Assembly: GCF_016917355.1 (NCBI RefSeq)
Contig: NZ_CP070304.1
Span: 3,410,001-3,474,000 of the forward strand
Length of the DNA stretch: 64,000 nucleotides
Reading direction: 5' to 3'
From: Glaciimonas sp. PAMC28666
GTDB taxonomy: Bacteria > Pseudomonadota > Gammaproteobacteria > Burkholderiales > Burkholderiaceae_D
Under the pieces are notes generated by a model. The model was not told the origin of the DNA. It made no database searches and saw only the letters and a program-made list of their open reading frames with translations. The translations under genes were made by a program, and so were the position numbers. Within the stretch, counting starts at the first letter, position 1; every line of letters begins with the position of its first letter. Positions 8,743-18,201 of this stretch are shown in pieces.

Positions 8743-10521
8743 TCAATGCGTGCGATCCTCAGAATAGTTCACCGCGCCTGGGACCGGGCCGGGGACAGGG
8801 ACAGCTGGCATCGGACCTGGCTCTTCCATCGGTGGGTTCATCAAACTGCGCATCGTCGGCAAATCGCGCTCTTGCGGCATACCGGTTGCCTTACGCGCCG
8901 CATTGATACGATTGTTCAGGTTGCGCAGGGCATTCGAGGTCTCCGCTTGTTCACCTTCGTGAATGTGTGGAATGGCGACCAGAAATACCTCGGTCTGATT
9001 GCGCGTGGTACCGGTTGATTTAAATAGATTTCCCAGTACCGGCACATCGCCCAATCCCGGCACCTTCTGCACGTCGGTACTACCGTCCTGGCTATAGAGG
9101 CCGGACAAGATAATCGCATCACCGGTTTTGACAGAAAAATCAGTTTCGGTGCGGCGCGTGGTAAAGCCTGGAATGCCACCCACACTAACGCTTGGGTCAA
9201 TCTTGCTGACCTCGGCCTTAAGCAGTCCGGTCACGTTGCCAAATGGATCGAGCTTCGGTGCGATTTCGATCAAGATGCCGTAGGGCTTAAAAGTAACGTT
9301 GGTACCATTTTGACTAACCGTAGGAATCGGCACTTCACCGCCTGCCACGAACTTGGCCTGACCGCCGTTACGAGTCGCGATGCTGGGTGACGCTAATACG
9401 AATGCATTGCCGCTATCGACTGCCAACTGAATGATGGACGGGATCGCAATCGATGCATTCACGGCGGCACTCACCCCGCGCTGCTTCTGATCCGGCACAG
9501 TGAAGCTGGCACCGGTGCTGTCGGTACTTTGCGGCAGTGGTCGCAAATTGGTGCTGCCACGCGTTGCTTCGCCAAATATGCCGATATTGAAGCCGTTAAA
9601 GCTCTTGGCCCAGTTAACCCCAAGATTTTCCAGATAGCCTTTTTTGAATTCGACAAAATACAAGTCAAACACCAGCATCTGCGATTCTTGCTTGTATGCC
9701 GGCACAGTATCAATATCCAGTGTCGTGGAATTGATGAGGTTGGCATATTGTCCTGTTAGCGCCGTAATTTTTGCGAGATCTTCGCGCGTTGAAATATTTC
9801 CTTCAACATACAACCGTTCTCCTCGCCGCACCACATTTACGTTTGGTAGATCGGCGAGCGCGGCCTTAATGTCACGTTGCTGTTTGAGCACATTAAGTGC
9901 GGTGACCCGCAGGCGAACTTCGCGGGTTAAATTAGGTTTTTTCCACAGCAGGATATTGGTCAGGCCGACCTCTTGCGCAATGATCAGGAGCTTGGTTTTT
10001 TCGATCACCGCGGTCGAGGCGATCTTTCCGTTACCGACGGCGATGCGATTGACGGGACCAACTTCCAGGACCCTGGCTTCGCCCGCGTACATGAGGATTT
10101 CGTCATCAGGCGGGGGCAGGGGCCTGGCGGGGCCTTTCAATACTTTAGCAGCGGCGCTAATTTTTGCCGTGGCTGATTTTGCTTTACCCGAATCGCCTTC
10201 GGCTTGCGCGGTTTGCCCATCCTGATTTTCCTGACCGTTTACGATGACGCTGCCATTGGGGTCAAGCGTTTTCCCGTCTACATATTCGACGTCGGCACCA
10301 TCCTTGGAAGCGACTTTCTGGCTAGATACCGTTTTCCAGCCAGAATCTTGCGCCGCGGGCGCGGCAAAGGCTGGGTTGAGAATCAAGGCTGATAACAGCA
10401 GAAGTAGTTTGGCGATGCGGTTATTGGTGAATTTATTGGTGAATTTATTGGTAAATTTATTGGGGCGTTTATTGATATATTTATTGATCATGTCGTAGCG
10501 CGGTTTTTTTATCGTAATCAT
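8743..10521 (-). CDS. cpaC: Tad outer-membrane secretin (RcpA/CpaC)
   Basis: A 592-residue type II/III secretin-family protein forming the outer membrane channel for the Flp pilus. It has an unusual lysine/asparagine-rich extension with three NKFT repeats before the hydrophobic signal segment (LLLLLSALILNPAFA). A pilus-secretin N-terminal domain with ILLWKKP follows, then a BON-like region, and the secretin core with GGEVPIP, PFGNVTGLLKAEVSKIDPSVS, GFTTRRTETDFSVKTGDAIILSGL and VPGLGDVPVLGNLF. The C-terminus is Pro/Met-rich. Its ATG overlaps the TAA of cpaB by one base (TAATG), so the two are coupled. The true start may be the ATG at 10491. Confidence 0.92.
   Translation of the reverse strand: MITIKKPRYDMINKYINKRPNKFTNKFTNKFTNNRIAKLLLLLSALILNPAFAAPAAQDSGWKTVSSQKVASKDGADVEYVDGKTLDPNGSVIVNGQENQDGQTAQAEGDSGKAKSATAKISAAAKVLKGPARPLPPPDDEILMYAGEARVLEVGPVNRIAVGNGKIASTAVIEKTKLLIIAQEVGLTNILLWKKPNLTREVRLRVTALNVLKQQRDIKAALADLPNVNVVRRGERLYVEGNISTREDLAKITALTGQYANLINSTTLDIDTVPAYKQESQMLVFDLYFVEFKKGYLENLGVNWAKSFNGFNIGIFGEATRGSTNLRPLPQSTDSTGASFTVPDQKQRGVSAAVNASIAIPSIIQLAVDSGNAFVLASPSIATRNGGQAKFVAGGEVPIPTVSQNGTNVTFKPYGILIEIAPKLDPFGNVTGLLKAEVSKIDPSVSVGGIPGFTTRRTETDFSVKTGDAIILSGLYSQDGSTDVQKVPGLGDVPVLGNLFKSTGTTRNQTEVFLVAIPHIHEGEQAETSNALRNLNNRINAARKATGMPQERDLPTMRSLMNPPMEEPGPMPAVPVPGPVPGAVNYSEDRTH
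10428..10463 (-). repeat. 12-bp tandem repeat, three copies, in cpaC 5' end
   Basis: Three head-to-tail 12-bp units (TGAATTTATTGG, twice exact, once with one change) lie inside the cpaC reading frame and encode the repeated NKFT residues ahead of the signal segment. Related degenerate units continue to about 10490. The repeat length is a multiple of three, so copy-number change would not shift the frame. Confidence 0.85.
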
Positions 10522-11507
10522 TATGGAGTCCCTACGGTGCCGAGAAAGCGCTTAAGTGCTTCGATTTTTTTCGCCTGGTCGTCGCCACCATCGATGTATT
10601 CGCCGGTCTTGAAGCGACCGCCAATGATGTAGTCGACCTGTGGGCCTTGCGGCATCTTGAAGCGCTCTTTAGCGCCCGGATCAATCACGTCAGACAAAAA
10701 TAGTTTCTTTTGTACGCCGTCCTGGTCGTCTGGGCGACGCAGCACTGCAACGATGCGAGCGCCGGTCTGTATCAAAATAACTTTCTGGGCATCTGCAGCT
10801 GGAACGGAGATAGTCACCGTGCTGTAGGTCATGCGCCCCGGCTGGCCTTGACGGTCGCTAAAGCCGCTCTCTTTTGCGCGATCCGCAGCCAGCACTTCCC
10901 GTTCGGTGGTTTGACCGGTGGCGCGAATCTCGACATTTTCCAGCAGTGGCGCGAGCATAGTGTCTTCTTGCGCTGGACCCGGTGTCGGCATTTGTGGACC
11001 TTCGGGTGGCCGCTTCATCATGTAAAACAAGTCAATGTGATCGCCCGCCCGCAGCAGACCGGAAAAGGAATTAATTTCATCAACCGGAATTGTGATGGCC
11101 CGATCACCCGCATCGATCGACTTGGAAAAAGGGACCGACTCGTACAAGAGAAAATAGGACTCTAGCAGTGGGGTTCCCTTGCGTACCGGTCGTATAATTT
11201 TCTTACCTATATAAGCGTCGATCTGGTCCGGGGTAATCGCGTCGAAGTTCATATATTCTTTGGGAACTGTGCGCGAGGCCAGTTGGTCCATGGTCAGAAT
11301 ATCTCCGGGACTTAAATCCATACGCGGCACCGTGACTGTCGTGCGAACCTTGCTGGCCTCATCGCTGAGGCTTTTCTCTATTTCGCTGGAACGGCTTTTT
11401 AGATAACTATTAGCCAGAAAGACCGCTAGCGCTGCAATCAACAGAATCGCGATCAACGGAAGCGCTTTCTTAATCTTGTCGGGGTTGATGTAACGTTTTA
11501 TATTCAT
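10521..11507 (-). CDS. cpaB: Flp pilus assembly protein CpaB/RcpC
   Basis: A 328-residue protein with one N-terminal membrane anchor (IAILLIAALAVFLANSYL) and an SAF domain (MDLSPGDILTMDQLASRTVP, around residues 55-110) followed by the conserved RAITIPVDEINSFSGLLRAGDHIDLFY. CpaB/RcpC proteins are periplasmic and stabilise or modify the secretin complex. It ends in a one-base overlap with the secretin gene, the usual cpaB-cpaC order. Length is normal for the family. Confidence 0.92.
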   Translation of the reverse strand: MNIKRYINPDKIKKALPLIAILLIAALAVFLANSYLKSRSSEIEKSLSDEASKVRTTVTVPRMDLSPGDILTMDQLASRTVPKEYMNFDAITPDQIDAYIGKKIIRPVRKGTPLLESYFLLYESVPFSKSIDAGDRAITIPVDEINSFSGLLRAGDHIDLFYMMKRPPEGPQMPTPGPAQEDTMLAPLLENVEIRATGQTTEREVLAADRAKESGFSDRQGQPGRMTYSTVTISVPAADAQKVILIQTGARIVAVLRRPDDQDGVQKKLFLSDVIDPGAKERFKMPQGPQVDYIIGGRFKTGEYIDGGDDQAKKIEALKRFLGTVGTP

Positions 11508-11647
11508 AGTGATGGTCCGAAAGAGTGGTTTTATTACGTCTGAACAAGTCGTGTCTGCTTTAAAAAAACACCATGGACAGCAAATAAAATGTGGTGTGCG
11601 TTGGTCCGAACGTGTGTGATGCCTGCATGTCCTTAATGTCCGAGTCC

Positions 11648-12949
11648 TTAATCTTTATGTGAGCGATCGTAGCTCTCACCCCACCAATGTGTACTAACGT
11701 CATTAGGTTCACCCGACGCCCAGGCGCCCATGTCCATTGCGCCGAGGCAGAATCCGATCTGTGGCTCTGCCGGATCAAATTTCCCTTCCATTCTGCTAAC
11801 GATGCTGTTCCAAAGCAAAACGATCACGTCGAAGGCCTGGTAGCCGCCGCTGCCGCCGGGCGGCGGAGCCATACTCCCCAGTGGATAAAATGGATGCCAT
11901 GCCAGCGCATTTTGTGCGCGGTAACTGGCGGAGGATGAAAACGGATAGCGGCCGCGAGATAGCGCCTTGGCCTGAAATGCCGCAGTGAGGTTTGAGTCCG
12001 GGTTGAGCGCGCCCATCATCTCGGTGATGCCGATGATAATGCTGTTCGCAATCGGGACTTTGAGAGGATAACTCCATAAGATTTCAATCGACAGAATCGT
12101 GTTGTCCTGAATGGTTTTATTGGTTAGGCCTCCCTTGAGAACGTCGTTGCTAAGGTCGTCGCCTCCAGTGGCAGCGGTAACGCCAAGTGGCGTCCGAAAT
12201 CGCATGTAATCGGAAGGTAATTTAAGAATGCCGTAATCCAGTCCTTGCAACTCGATGGCGCCGGACTCTAGAAAAGCTGCCTGGGTTGGGTTGTGATACA
12301 GAATGCAGGAGTTGAACATGGCGTCTTTATAGGCGGCTACCTGCGCTTCGACCACGGCCAGTTTCCCGGTACCGCTTCCCATGTACATTGGGGTAATGCC
12401 GTTAATGAAACCCTGCAATACCGAGCTGTCGCCGTAGCGCATGAGGCCTTGGATGAACGCCCAGACTGCAGGAGTGACTTTGGTTTTTGCCGTTCCCAGA
12501 AAGGACGAAACGCCGCCCGGTTTGTTTGCTGCCTCGCTGCCGTCACCGCCCGAGGCACCGACGTCACTGTCGGCAGCGGGGCCGTCCATCACACCACCGG
12601 CCTGACTGGCCCCTGCCAGTTCACTACCGGGTGTTGTCACCGTGGAGATAACATCACGGCCGGAAGCGTCGGTGCTATGGACAATTTTTCCTACTGCTGC
12701 ATAGCCGAGGTTGCCAAGCTGGGCGGTGAGAGGATCGGTAACAAAGCGTGGGACAACTCTGCCGTTGCTCATAGCCCCTATGCGGGCAGCTTCCTGAACC
12801 GCAAAATTATGGGCTAGTTTGGCCCGATACATGAGCATCAGTTGAAGGCAAAGCAGGGCGAAAATCAGCACGACAGGAATCGCGATGACGAATTCTACGA
12901 GGCTGGCACCTCGGTGTAGTTTGGACTTACGTCTATTTTTTCTCAGCAT
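11648..12949 (-). CDS. TadE-like pseudopilin, long form
   Basis: A 433-residue protein. The N-terminus is basic, then a prepilin-like junction GASLVEF (Gly, Glu at +5, Phe at +6) and a hydrophobic helix (VIAIPVVLIFALLCLQLMLMY), then KLAHNFAVQEAARIGAM, the TadE-family continuation. The large C-terminal part is periplasmic and Gly/Ser-rich around residues 110-150, with no recognised domain. Typical TadE proteins are 150-200 residues, so this is unusually long. It lies between the small Flp-type gene and cpaB; probably a minor pseudopilin that helps initiate or modify the pilus. Confidence 0.75.
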   Translation of the reverse strand: MLRKNRRKSKLHRGASLVEFVIAIPVVLIFALLCLQLMLMYRAKLAHNFAVQEAARIGAMSNGRVVPRFVTDPLTAQLGNLGYAAVGKIVHSTDASGRDVISTVTTPGSELAGASQAGGVMDGPAADSDVGASGGDGSEAANKPGGVSSFLGTAKTKVTPAVWAFIQGLMRYGDSSVLQGFINGITPMYMGSGTGKLAVVEAQVAAYKDAMFNSCILYHNPTQAAFLESGAIELQGLDYGILKLPSDYMRFRTPLGVTAATGGDDLSNDVLKGGLTNKTIQDNTILSIEILWSYPLKVPIANSIIIGITEMMGALNPDSNLTAAFQAKALSRGRYPFSSSASYRAQNALAWHPFYPLGSMAPPPGGSGGYQAFDVIVLLWNSIVSRMEGKFDPAEPQIGFCLGAMDMGAWASGEPNDVSTHWWGESYDRSHKD

Positions 12950-12982
12950 GGGCGCTAGTCTTTGAAGATTTCAGGATGTTGA

Positions 12983-13177
12983 TTAAATAGGCGTGGAAAC
13001 AACACCAAGTCCCTGGATATAACTAAAATTCAAATGCCGAATGGCGTCTAACAGCACGCTTAAAACCGAGACACCGTCCACGGAAACAAATAGAACCAAG
13101 GCCACGAACACCAGCAATATGGAATATTCGACCGCAATTTGGCCTCGCTCGGTCCGGTGGAAACTGGTCTTATTCAT
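12983..13177 (-). CDS. Small Flp-type pilin-like protein
   Basis: A 64-residue protein with the Flp prepilin hallmark: a basic leader ending in Gly, then QIAVEY with Glu at +5 and Tyr at +6, then a hydrophobic helix (SILLVFVALVLFVSV). The ATG at 13177 has a strong GAGGAGGA ribosome binding site. It differs from the other Flp (17902-18201) and could be a minor pilin or pseudopilin. It is too short for any further domain. It is followed 33 bp later by the long TadE-like gene. Confidence 0.75.
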   Translation of the reverse strand: MNKTSFHRTERGQIAVEYSILLVFVALVLFVSVDGVSVLSVLLDAIRHLNFSYIQGLGVVSTPI

Positions 13178-13244
13178 CAAAATCCTCCTCGCAGAAAATG
13201 CTCGCCTGGCGGCTGATGCAGCCCGGTCGGGCCTAAACTTCGGC

Positions 13245-13964
13245 TCATCGGGTAATCCAGTTCACAACAATAAAAGTCTGTCCGGCCTTGCGGGTGAAGG
13301 TATAGGTTGCTTCGTGATTTTGGCCCGAGACGAACTTGATGACCGTTCCCTTGTTATCCTCCGCAACCCTTCTGTACGCGACTTTCCAGGCCTCCGCAGC
13401 GCGATCTTCCTCGTAGAAAGCGATGTTCTGTTCAAGGTCAAAATTGTTCGTCATCGTTGTCATAATCGATTCACCCGCCTTATCCACAGTCCGCACTTCG
13501 TTCAAAACGACTGTGCCGGAAGGTTTGCGCAAATGTTTCGCCAGCACCGGTGCCTTCGAGTCGATATCGGCTTTCATTCGGTTCGGAAGGTCTGACAAAC
13601 TGAGATAGCCTTCCGTCGTCTTGCTACTGCTACTGCTGAGATTGGCTTGCTTTATCCAACCGTCTCGAATGCCGATGATTTGTACTTCGTGACCAGCAGC
13701 TTTGGTGGTTACTTTCCAGTTCTCTTTGGCCCATGCTGCTGCGATTAGCACAGATCCCTCACGTAGATTTTGCGGACCCTCGACCTGAAATATGAGCATC
13801 GGTAGGCCGTTCACCTCGATTTCATCGGCCATCCGGGTCATACCCCAATTGTTGGGAATTCCCTCAAGAAGTAGCTGTTCGCCGCCTTTCCATCTGTCAA
13901 ATGCATGGGCGCTGGTAAATGCCAGAGCGCACAGCCAAAAGCACGTGACGATCAGATTCTTCAA
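13245..13964 (-). CDS. Secreted protein of unknown family in Tad locus
   Basis: A 239-residue protein with a signal peptide (KNLIVTCFWLCALAFTSAHA). The start appears to be TTG at 13964, with GAGGA ten bases upstream; no ATG is placed so that the signal peptide is kept. The mature part is predicted periplasmic, with a serine run near residue 110 and no cysteine outside the leader. I do not recognise the family. Its place between the TadE-like gene and the small Flp-type gene suggests an accessory role in pilus assembly. Confidence 0.65.
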   Translation of the reverse strand: MKNLIVTCFWLCALAFTSAHAFDRWKGGEQLLLEGIPNNWGMTRMADEIEVNGLPMLIFQVEGPQNLREGSVLIAAAWAKENWKVTTKAAGHEVQIIGIRDGWIKQANLSSSSSKTTEGYLSLSDLPNRMKADIDSKAPVLAKHLRKPSGTVVLNEVRTVDKAGESIMTTMTNNFDLEQNIAFYEEDRAAEAWKVAYRRVAEDNKGTVIKFVSGQNHEATYTFTRKAGQTFIVVNWITR

Positions 13965-14048
13965 TCGGCGTACGTCCTCTTGATGATATTTATCGTGGCT
14001 GTAAAATATTTTAATATTTGCATGCGGCCAGATCCTAATGTTTATGAA

Positions 14049-15233
14049 CTATGGTGAGACAAAACGTAGTGCCGGGTTGTCGAACATGGAAATCGTGCGA
14101 GCGCGCAATATTCCCGCAGGGCAGAGTTCATCCTGCGTATACTGATTTAGGCGGATCGAGCGCGGGACGTTGGGAGTACAGGCAACACCGACGTAATCGC
14201 CTTCAAATGGGGGGCCGCCCTTAAATTCGAAGGTTTCTTTGTAGTCATCAGTCGCTTTGAAGATTTTGAAAAGATCTGCTGGATTTTTTAGGCCATCGTA
14301 ATTAAAACTCATCCCTTGCGAGACCAGGGAGGAGATTTGCGCGGGATTAATCCCGACCTTATCAACGCGATAATTTGCGCCAAATCCGGATGCGCCGCCG
14401 ATCAGTTGCGACAAGTTGGCGTATTTCCCGTTGTTAAGCACCATGCCGACGTAGTTGTTTGGTCCCAACGGATTGAGTTCGTCAAACATGCGTTGACTAG
14501 CCACCGCCGGGGGGGCGGCCCAGGAATTGGTCACCATCGTCAAGCTGCCCAGACGCGTAGGCGTCGTGGTTCCGGTACTGGGCGAACCCGCGGGAGGGGT
14601 TACTCCAAATCGTTGTTGCATGAATGCAGTGATGAAATCGCTCAGCCCAATCGATCCCGAAACTTGAACTTGCTCATACGGTTGGTCATCCAGTTTGAGT
14701 TTGGTCAGGGTGTTGTGCGTAGGATCGAATCCCATCGGTCCGCCCGGGACTTTGTTGGCGTTGGTGGTGACGGTCAATGCGCTATTGGTCACAGCCCCAA
14801 AGGTCGCTGTCTCAAAGTTGTTCGAAAAGAAGCGCGCTGCGGTGTTCATCCAGTCCGGATGGTCGTGTAACAAATCGCCACCGCCGTCTGCCTGTGAAAG
14901 GCGGGCACCGCGTGGTGTCAGATAAACGTTACGAAAGACTTTGGGTGCCAGATCCGCATCGCCGCTATATAACGAGGCCGGGTCGGCATCGCCGTTGCTC
15001 TTGTACGCCGTACGCTCCCAGATCGCGAAGCGGGTGGCTTCTGTATTCAATTGTTTTAGTTCGCCAAAACGCCATACCCACATCAAGGCAAAAATGAGCA
15101 CCATGAATATACTGCAGGCCAGAATTGACTCAACCAGCGCTTGCCCATGCTGGCGGCGCGCCCGTATCAAAGACGAGCGGGGCGGTTGGGATGGTCGGGG
15201 CGGCATGGGCTGATGGTTAATTGGGTTACGCAT
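14049..15233 (-). CDS. TadE-like pseudopilin (copy 2 partner)
   Basis: A 394-residue protein starting with a Pro/Arg-rich basic leader, then GQALVES (Glu at +5) and a hydrophobic helix (ILACSIFMVLIFALMWVW). The rest is periplasmic without a recognised domain. The left-edge gene (1-173) is its paralogue. Its ATG follows the stop codon of the large TadG-like gene by 4 bp, matching the organisation of the left pair, so the two-gene module was duplicated as a unit. Confidence 0.8.
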   Translation of the reverse strand: MRNPINHQPMPPRPSQPPRSSLIRARRQHGQALVESILACSIFMVLIFALMWVWRFGELKQLNTEATRFAIWERTAYKSNGDADPASLYSGDADLAPKVFRNVYLTPRGARLSQADGGGDLLHDHPDWMNTAARFFSNNFETATFGAVTNSALTVTTNANKVPGGPMGFDPTHNTLTKLKLDDQPYEQVQVSGSIGLSDFITAFMQQRFGVTPPAGSPSTGTTTPTRLGSLTMVTNSWAAPPAVASQRMFDELNPLGPNNYVGMVLNNGKYANLSQLIGGASGFGANYRVDKVGINPAQISSLVSQGMSFNYDGLKNPADLFKIFKATDDYKETFEFKGGPPFEGDYVGVACTPNVPRSIRLNQYTQDELCPAGILRARTISMFDNPALRFVSP

Positions 15234-15237
15234 AAGC

Positions 15238-17658
15238 TCAATCGATCAGGAAGAAGAGGGATTTTTCCGGATAGTTCAACCCTTCCAGCCTTGCATTCCA
15301 GTACGGCAGTGTGAGGTTAGCGTGTGACACAACCTGCATACGGGAGGTCCAGCGCTCCAACGGTGCGCGGTAATAAACTCGGGCCTTGCCGATCGCTTTC
15401 AGGTAGCTCTGTTTGGTCTCAGCGTCATAATCGTTCAACGGCACGCGTCCAAGGTTGAATTTGCTTTCTGAGCGCAGCGGTAGTTTGTCTGCCGTTTCCT
15501 GCAACGCCACCACAAAGGATGGACCAATATCTTTTAGGGCATTGTTTTGAATTTCTTTACTCGCCAAAAATATATTGCTGCTGTCGCCGTTAGCCCGGTC
15601 TGCGTTTTGAACACGGTAGTTGCCCAGGTTCGCGTTACGCATTTCCCAGAAGCCGAAGCGTTCGGCCGGTAACCCCATATCCGCGGCAATCACGCCACCC
15701 ATACCCGGCTTTTGAAATAACGTTTCGGTGCCGCGTGAGGTCCGCATTCCCAGAACATCGATCAGGTCGCTCAAGCCCAATGCTTTTAGAATAAATTGCG
15801 TAAATGCGTCTGGTGCGTTGACGGGATCGGTAAACGACATATTGGGTAAAGTAAAGCCATTTCCGAGAACATTGGATATCGCAGACGAAACGTTGGTACC
15901 CTGGTGCGAAAGGTTCTCAAAATTGGCAGCCTGTTGCGCCAGGCCGCTCGCAATGCCCACCTCGGGATCGCCGCTGCCGGGGGTGGGCGCGTTCAGCGCC
16001 GAACCGGATGCCGGAAGGCCGGCGGGTGCACCACCCAATACGCCGGTAGTGTTGCCGGCATTGGCGTCCGGTAAATTGACTACGGATGACGCCGAGCTGG
16101 TCGAGTTGATGCTGCTGCCGACCGTCTCTATTACTGGCTCCAAAGTGGCGGTAGCGGCATCGCTGATGGCCTCGGTGGCATTCGCAATCTGGGGCTGGCC
16201 TTTCATTGCACGGTCAGCGGAAGCGCTGGCGATATTCATGACGCCGCGATCGTAATATTTTTTCGCCACACCGGCATTCAGTGATGCACAGGCACCGCCG
16301 AGACGGGGTGCGTACACGCCCCCCGTTGGTAGGGTGAAATACATGCAGTCGTCAATGGCGACCGCTTCGCCCCAAAAGGATTTTTTCCAGGCGTCGTTGC
16401 CATTCACCACATCCACAAATTTTTTCAAGTCATCAGGTATCTCCTGATTTTTGTCCAGCCCCTGACGACCAACTTTGGACAGCGTCACTGCGCCTGCCAT
16501 CGGAATATGAATGTTAAACAGATGCGGATTAATTTCCATGATATCGACGTTGCTCCATGCGTAGGTGCCGTCCTGCATCTGGATCACACGTGAGCCGCCG
16601 GTACGTTCATACAGACACATAATCGGACTAGCGATGATCCCGACTGTGTTCATGAAGGCCTCGATGACGGGGCCGATCACATCCGCAGCAGTATTGCCAG
16701 CCAGAGCAGGGATGATTTGTTCGAGGCCATTGGTCGACAACCCGGTCAATATTCCGTTGATGGCACTCAGGTTGCAGCCATCCACCGTCCAAAGCCCGAC
16801 CGCATTGGGAAACAGCCGACGCCCAGCCATATTGCTGGTATAGCCAAACATCTCGTCCATCATCAGGCTATGCACCATATTGTGCTTAATCCCGGTACTG
16901 TTCGGGACATCGGTCTTCATCGCGGTATCGCCTAAAAATTTACGCGGTGGTTGATGCAGTTTGATCATGCTGCCGAAGTCAACCATGCTTTTCCCAATCT
17001 GGTAGGCGATCGTCTGGGGTATGTATTCTGCCTGGGGTGCATTCGCGGCCAGCAAGTTACTCTGCATTGCGATCATGGCCGAGGCAGTGGTGGCGAGGTG
17101 TACCTGTTGCGATGCAAAAATCGCGTAATTGGTCAGCGAAGTGGTGGCGGTGCCAACGTTGGCCAATACCTGACTGGTCACGCGTACCCCATCAACAATT
17201 TTGTCCCAATAGGTAGAGAACTTACTGACCGCATTGAGAACGCCAGACAGGCCGGTGCCGATATACGGGATAAATTTCACCAGCGCGGCAACCGCTTTCA
17301 TCACCACTGAGTTGTTTTTCCAGTACTCGTCCGACATGGTCATATTCGACCACATCGCCGTCATTTGACCGACCGCCTGATAGTTGGCGATCATTGCGCG
17401 GTTGGTGTAAGAGGTGTAGTTGAGGCCTTCGGCGGCGACATTTGCGGTGCTATATGCAATCGCGTCGGCGGCGTTGGTAAGCTGGCGTTTTTCGCTGGTT
17501 ACTTGTGCCATGTTGTAGACCGCAAATAATCCGAGACACAATACGGCGGCAAAGAATATGGCAATTGGCAGGACCGCACCACGCTGACGCGCGACGGAGT
17601 AGAGGGAAGAGCGATATTGGTGCGCGGGTTTGCTAATGCGCCAAACGGCGCTCCCCAT
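15238..17658 (-). CDS. TadG-like Flp pilus assembly protein (copy 2)
   Basis: About 806 residues from an ATG at 17658 preceded by AAGGA four bases upstream; a TTG at 17745 would add 29 residues. It has the Tad N-terminal domain (RGAVLPIAIFFAAVLCLGLF then MAQVTSEKRQLTNAADAIAY) and a long periplasmic body. It is highly similar to the protein at 179-2656 across almost its whole length. One visible difference is a short insertion (VQNADRANGD region) near the C-terminus. Classical TadG is vWA-containing and these are not obviously so. It lies about 240 bp downstream of flp. Confidence 0.78.
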   Translation of the reverse strand: MGSAVWRISKPAHQYRSSLYSVARQRGAVLPIAIFFAAVLCLGLFAVYNMAQVTSEKRQLTNAADAIAYSTANVAAEGLNYTSYTNRAMIANYQAVGQMTAMWSNMTMSDEYWKNNSVVMKAVAALVKFIPYIGTGLSGVLNAVSKFSTYWDKIVDGVRVTSQVLANVGTATTSLTNYAIFASQQVHLATTASAMIAMQSNLLAANAPQAEYIPQTIAYQIGKSMVDFGSMIKLHQPPRKFLGDTAMKTDVPNSTGIKHNMVHSLMMDEMFGYTSNMAGRRLFPNAVGLWTVDGCNLSAINGILTGLSTNGLEQIIPALAGNTAADVIGPVIEAFMNTVGIIASPIMCLYERTGGSRVIQMQDGTYAWSNVDIMEINPHLFNIHIPMAGAVTLSKVGRQGLDKNQEIPDDLKKFVDVVNGNDAWKKSFWGEAVAIDDCMYFTLPTGGVYAPRLGGACASLNAGVAKKYYDRGVMNIASASADRAMKGQPQIANATEAISDAATATLEPVIETVGSSINSTSSASSVVNLPDANAGNTTGVLGGAPAGLPASGSALNAPTPGSGDPEVGIASGLAQQAANFENLSHQGTNVSSAISNVLGNGFTLPNMSFTDPVNAPDAFTQFILKALGLSDLIDVLGMRTSRGTETLFQKPGMGGVIAADMGLPAERFGFWEMRNANLGNYRVQNADRANGDSSNIFLASKEIQNNALKDIGPSFVVALQETADKLPLRSESKFNLGRVPLNDYDAETKQSYLKAIGKARVYYRAPLERWTSRMQVVSHANLTLPYWNARLEGLNYPEKSLFFLID

Positions 17659-17901
17659 CCTTTCCTTAGCGCATTGTGGTTCACGTCTCAATTTGCGCCC
17701 CGTCTTTGAACAAAATTTATAGATTATTGATTTTCGTATGGTCAAACACCCATGCGGTATTCCAGACCGCCTACCAGCCGGCCTGCCGCTAACAGGCGAT
17801 GTCGTTCAAAATTCGTTTTAAGTGGGACCCCCTCACGACGCCAAAGCCAGCGGCGCGAGGGTCAGGTGTAGCTACGCAACACAGTGACGACAGAAAATCG
17901 A

Positions 17902-18201
17902 TTAACGGTTATCCGACCCATAATCCTTCATGGTGCGCTGCTGAGCGGCTTTGGTGGCCGCTAGCGTTGCAGACGTGCCAGCTGCCGTAATCTCGGTCTG
18001 GCCGTCGTTTCCAGATAGTTCCGCTGCCATACCTGCAACCTGATGACGAATGGTGCTTCCGAAGGCCGCAAAAACGCCGATACTGACGACGGCAATCAAG
18101 GCCACGATAATGATGTACTCCGACATTCCTTGCCCACGTTGGCGCAATGCCGATTTAATATTTTTAATGTGTCGGAATTTGGATATTGAAAGGGCAGCCA
18201 T
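17902..18201 (-). CDS. flp: Flp family type IVb pilin (major pilin candidate)
   Basis: A 99-residue prepilin starting at ATG 18201, with AGGAG about nine bases upstream; a longer frame to 18264 has no such signal. A basic leader ends in RQRG, then QGMSEY (Glu +5, Tyr +6) and a hydrophobic helix (IIIVALIAVVSIGVFAAFG), the diagnostic Flp motif. Most Flp pilins are 50-80 residues; this one has a longer Ala/Thr-rich tail. It is the first gene of the Tad locus in transcription order, the usual position of the major pilin. Processing requires a TadV/CpaA prepilin peptidase, not encoded in this window. Confidence 0.88.
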   Translation of the reverse strand: MAALSISKFRHIKNIKSALRQRGQGMSEYIIIVALIAVVSIGVFAAFGSTIRHQVAGMAAELSGNDGQTEITAAGTSATLAATKAAQQRTMKDYGSDNR

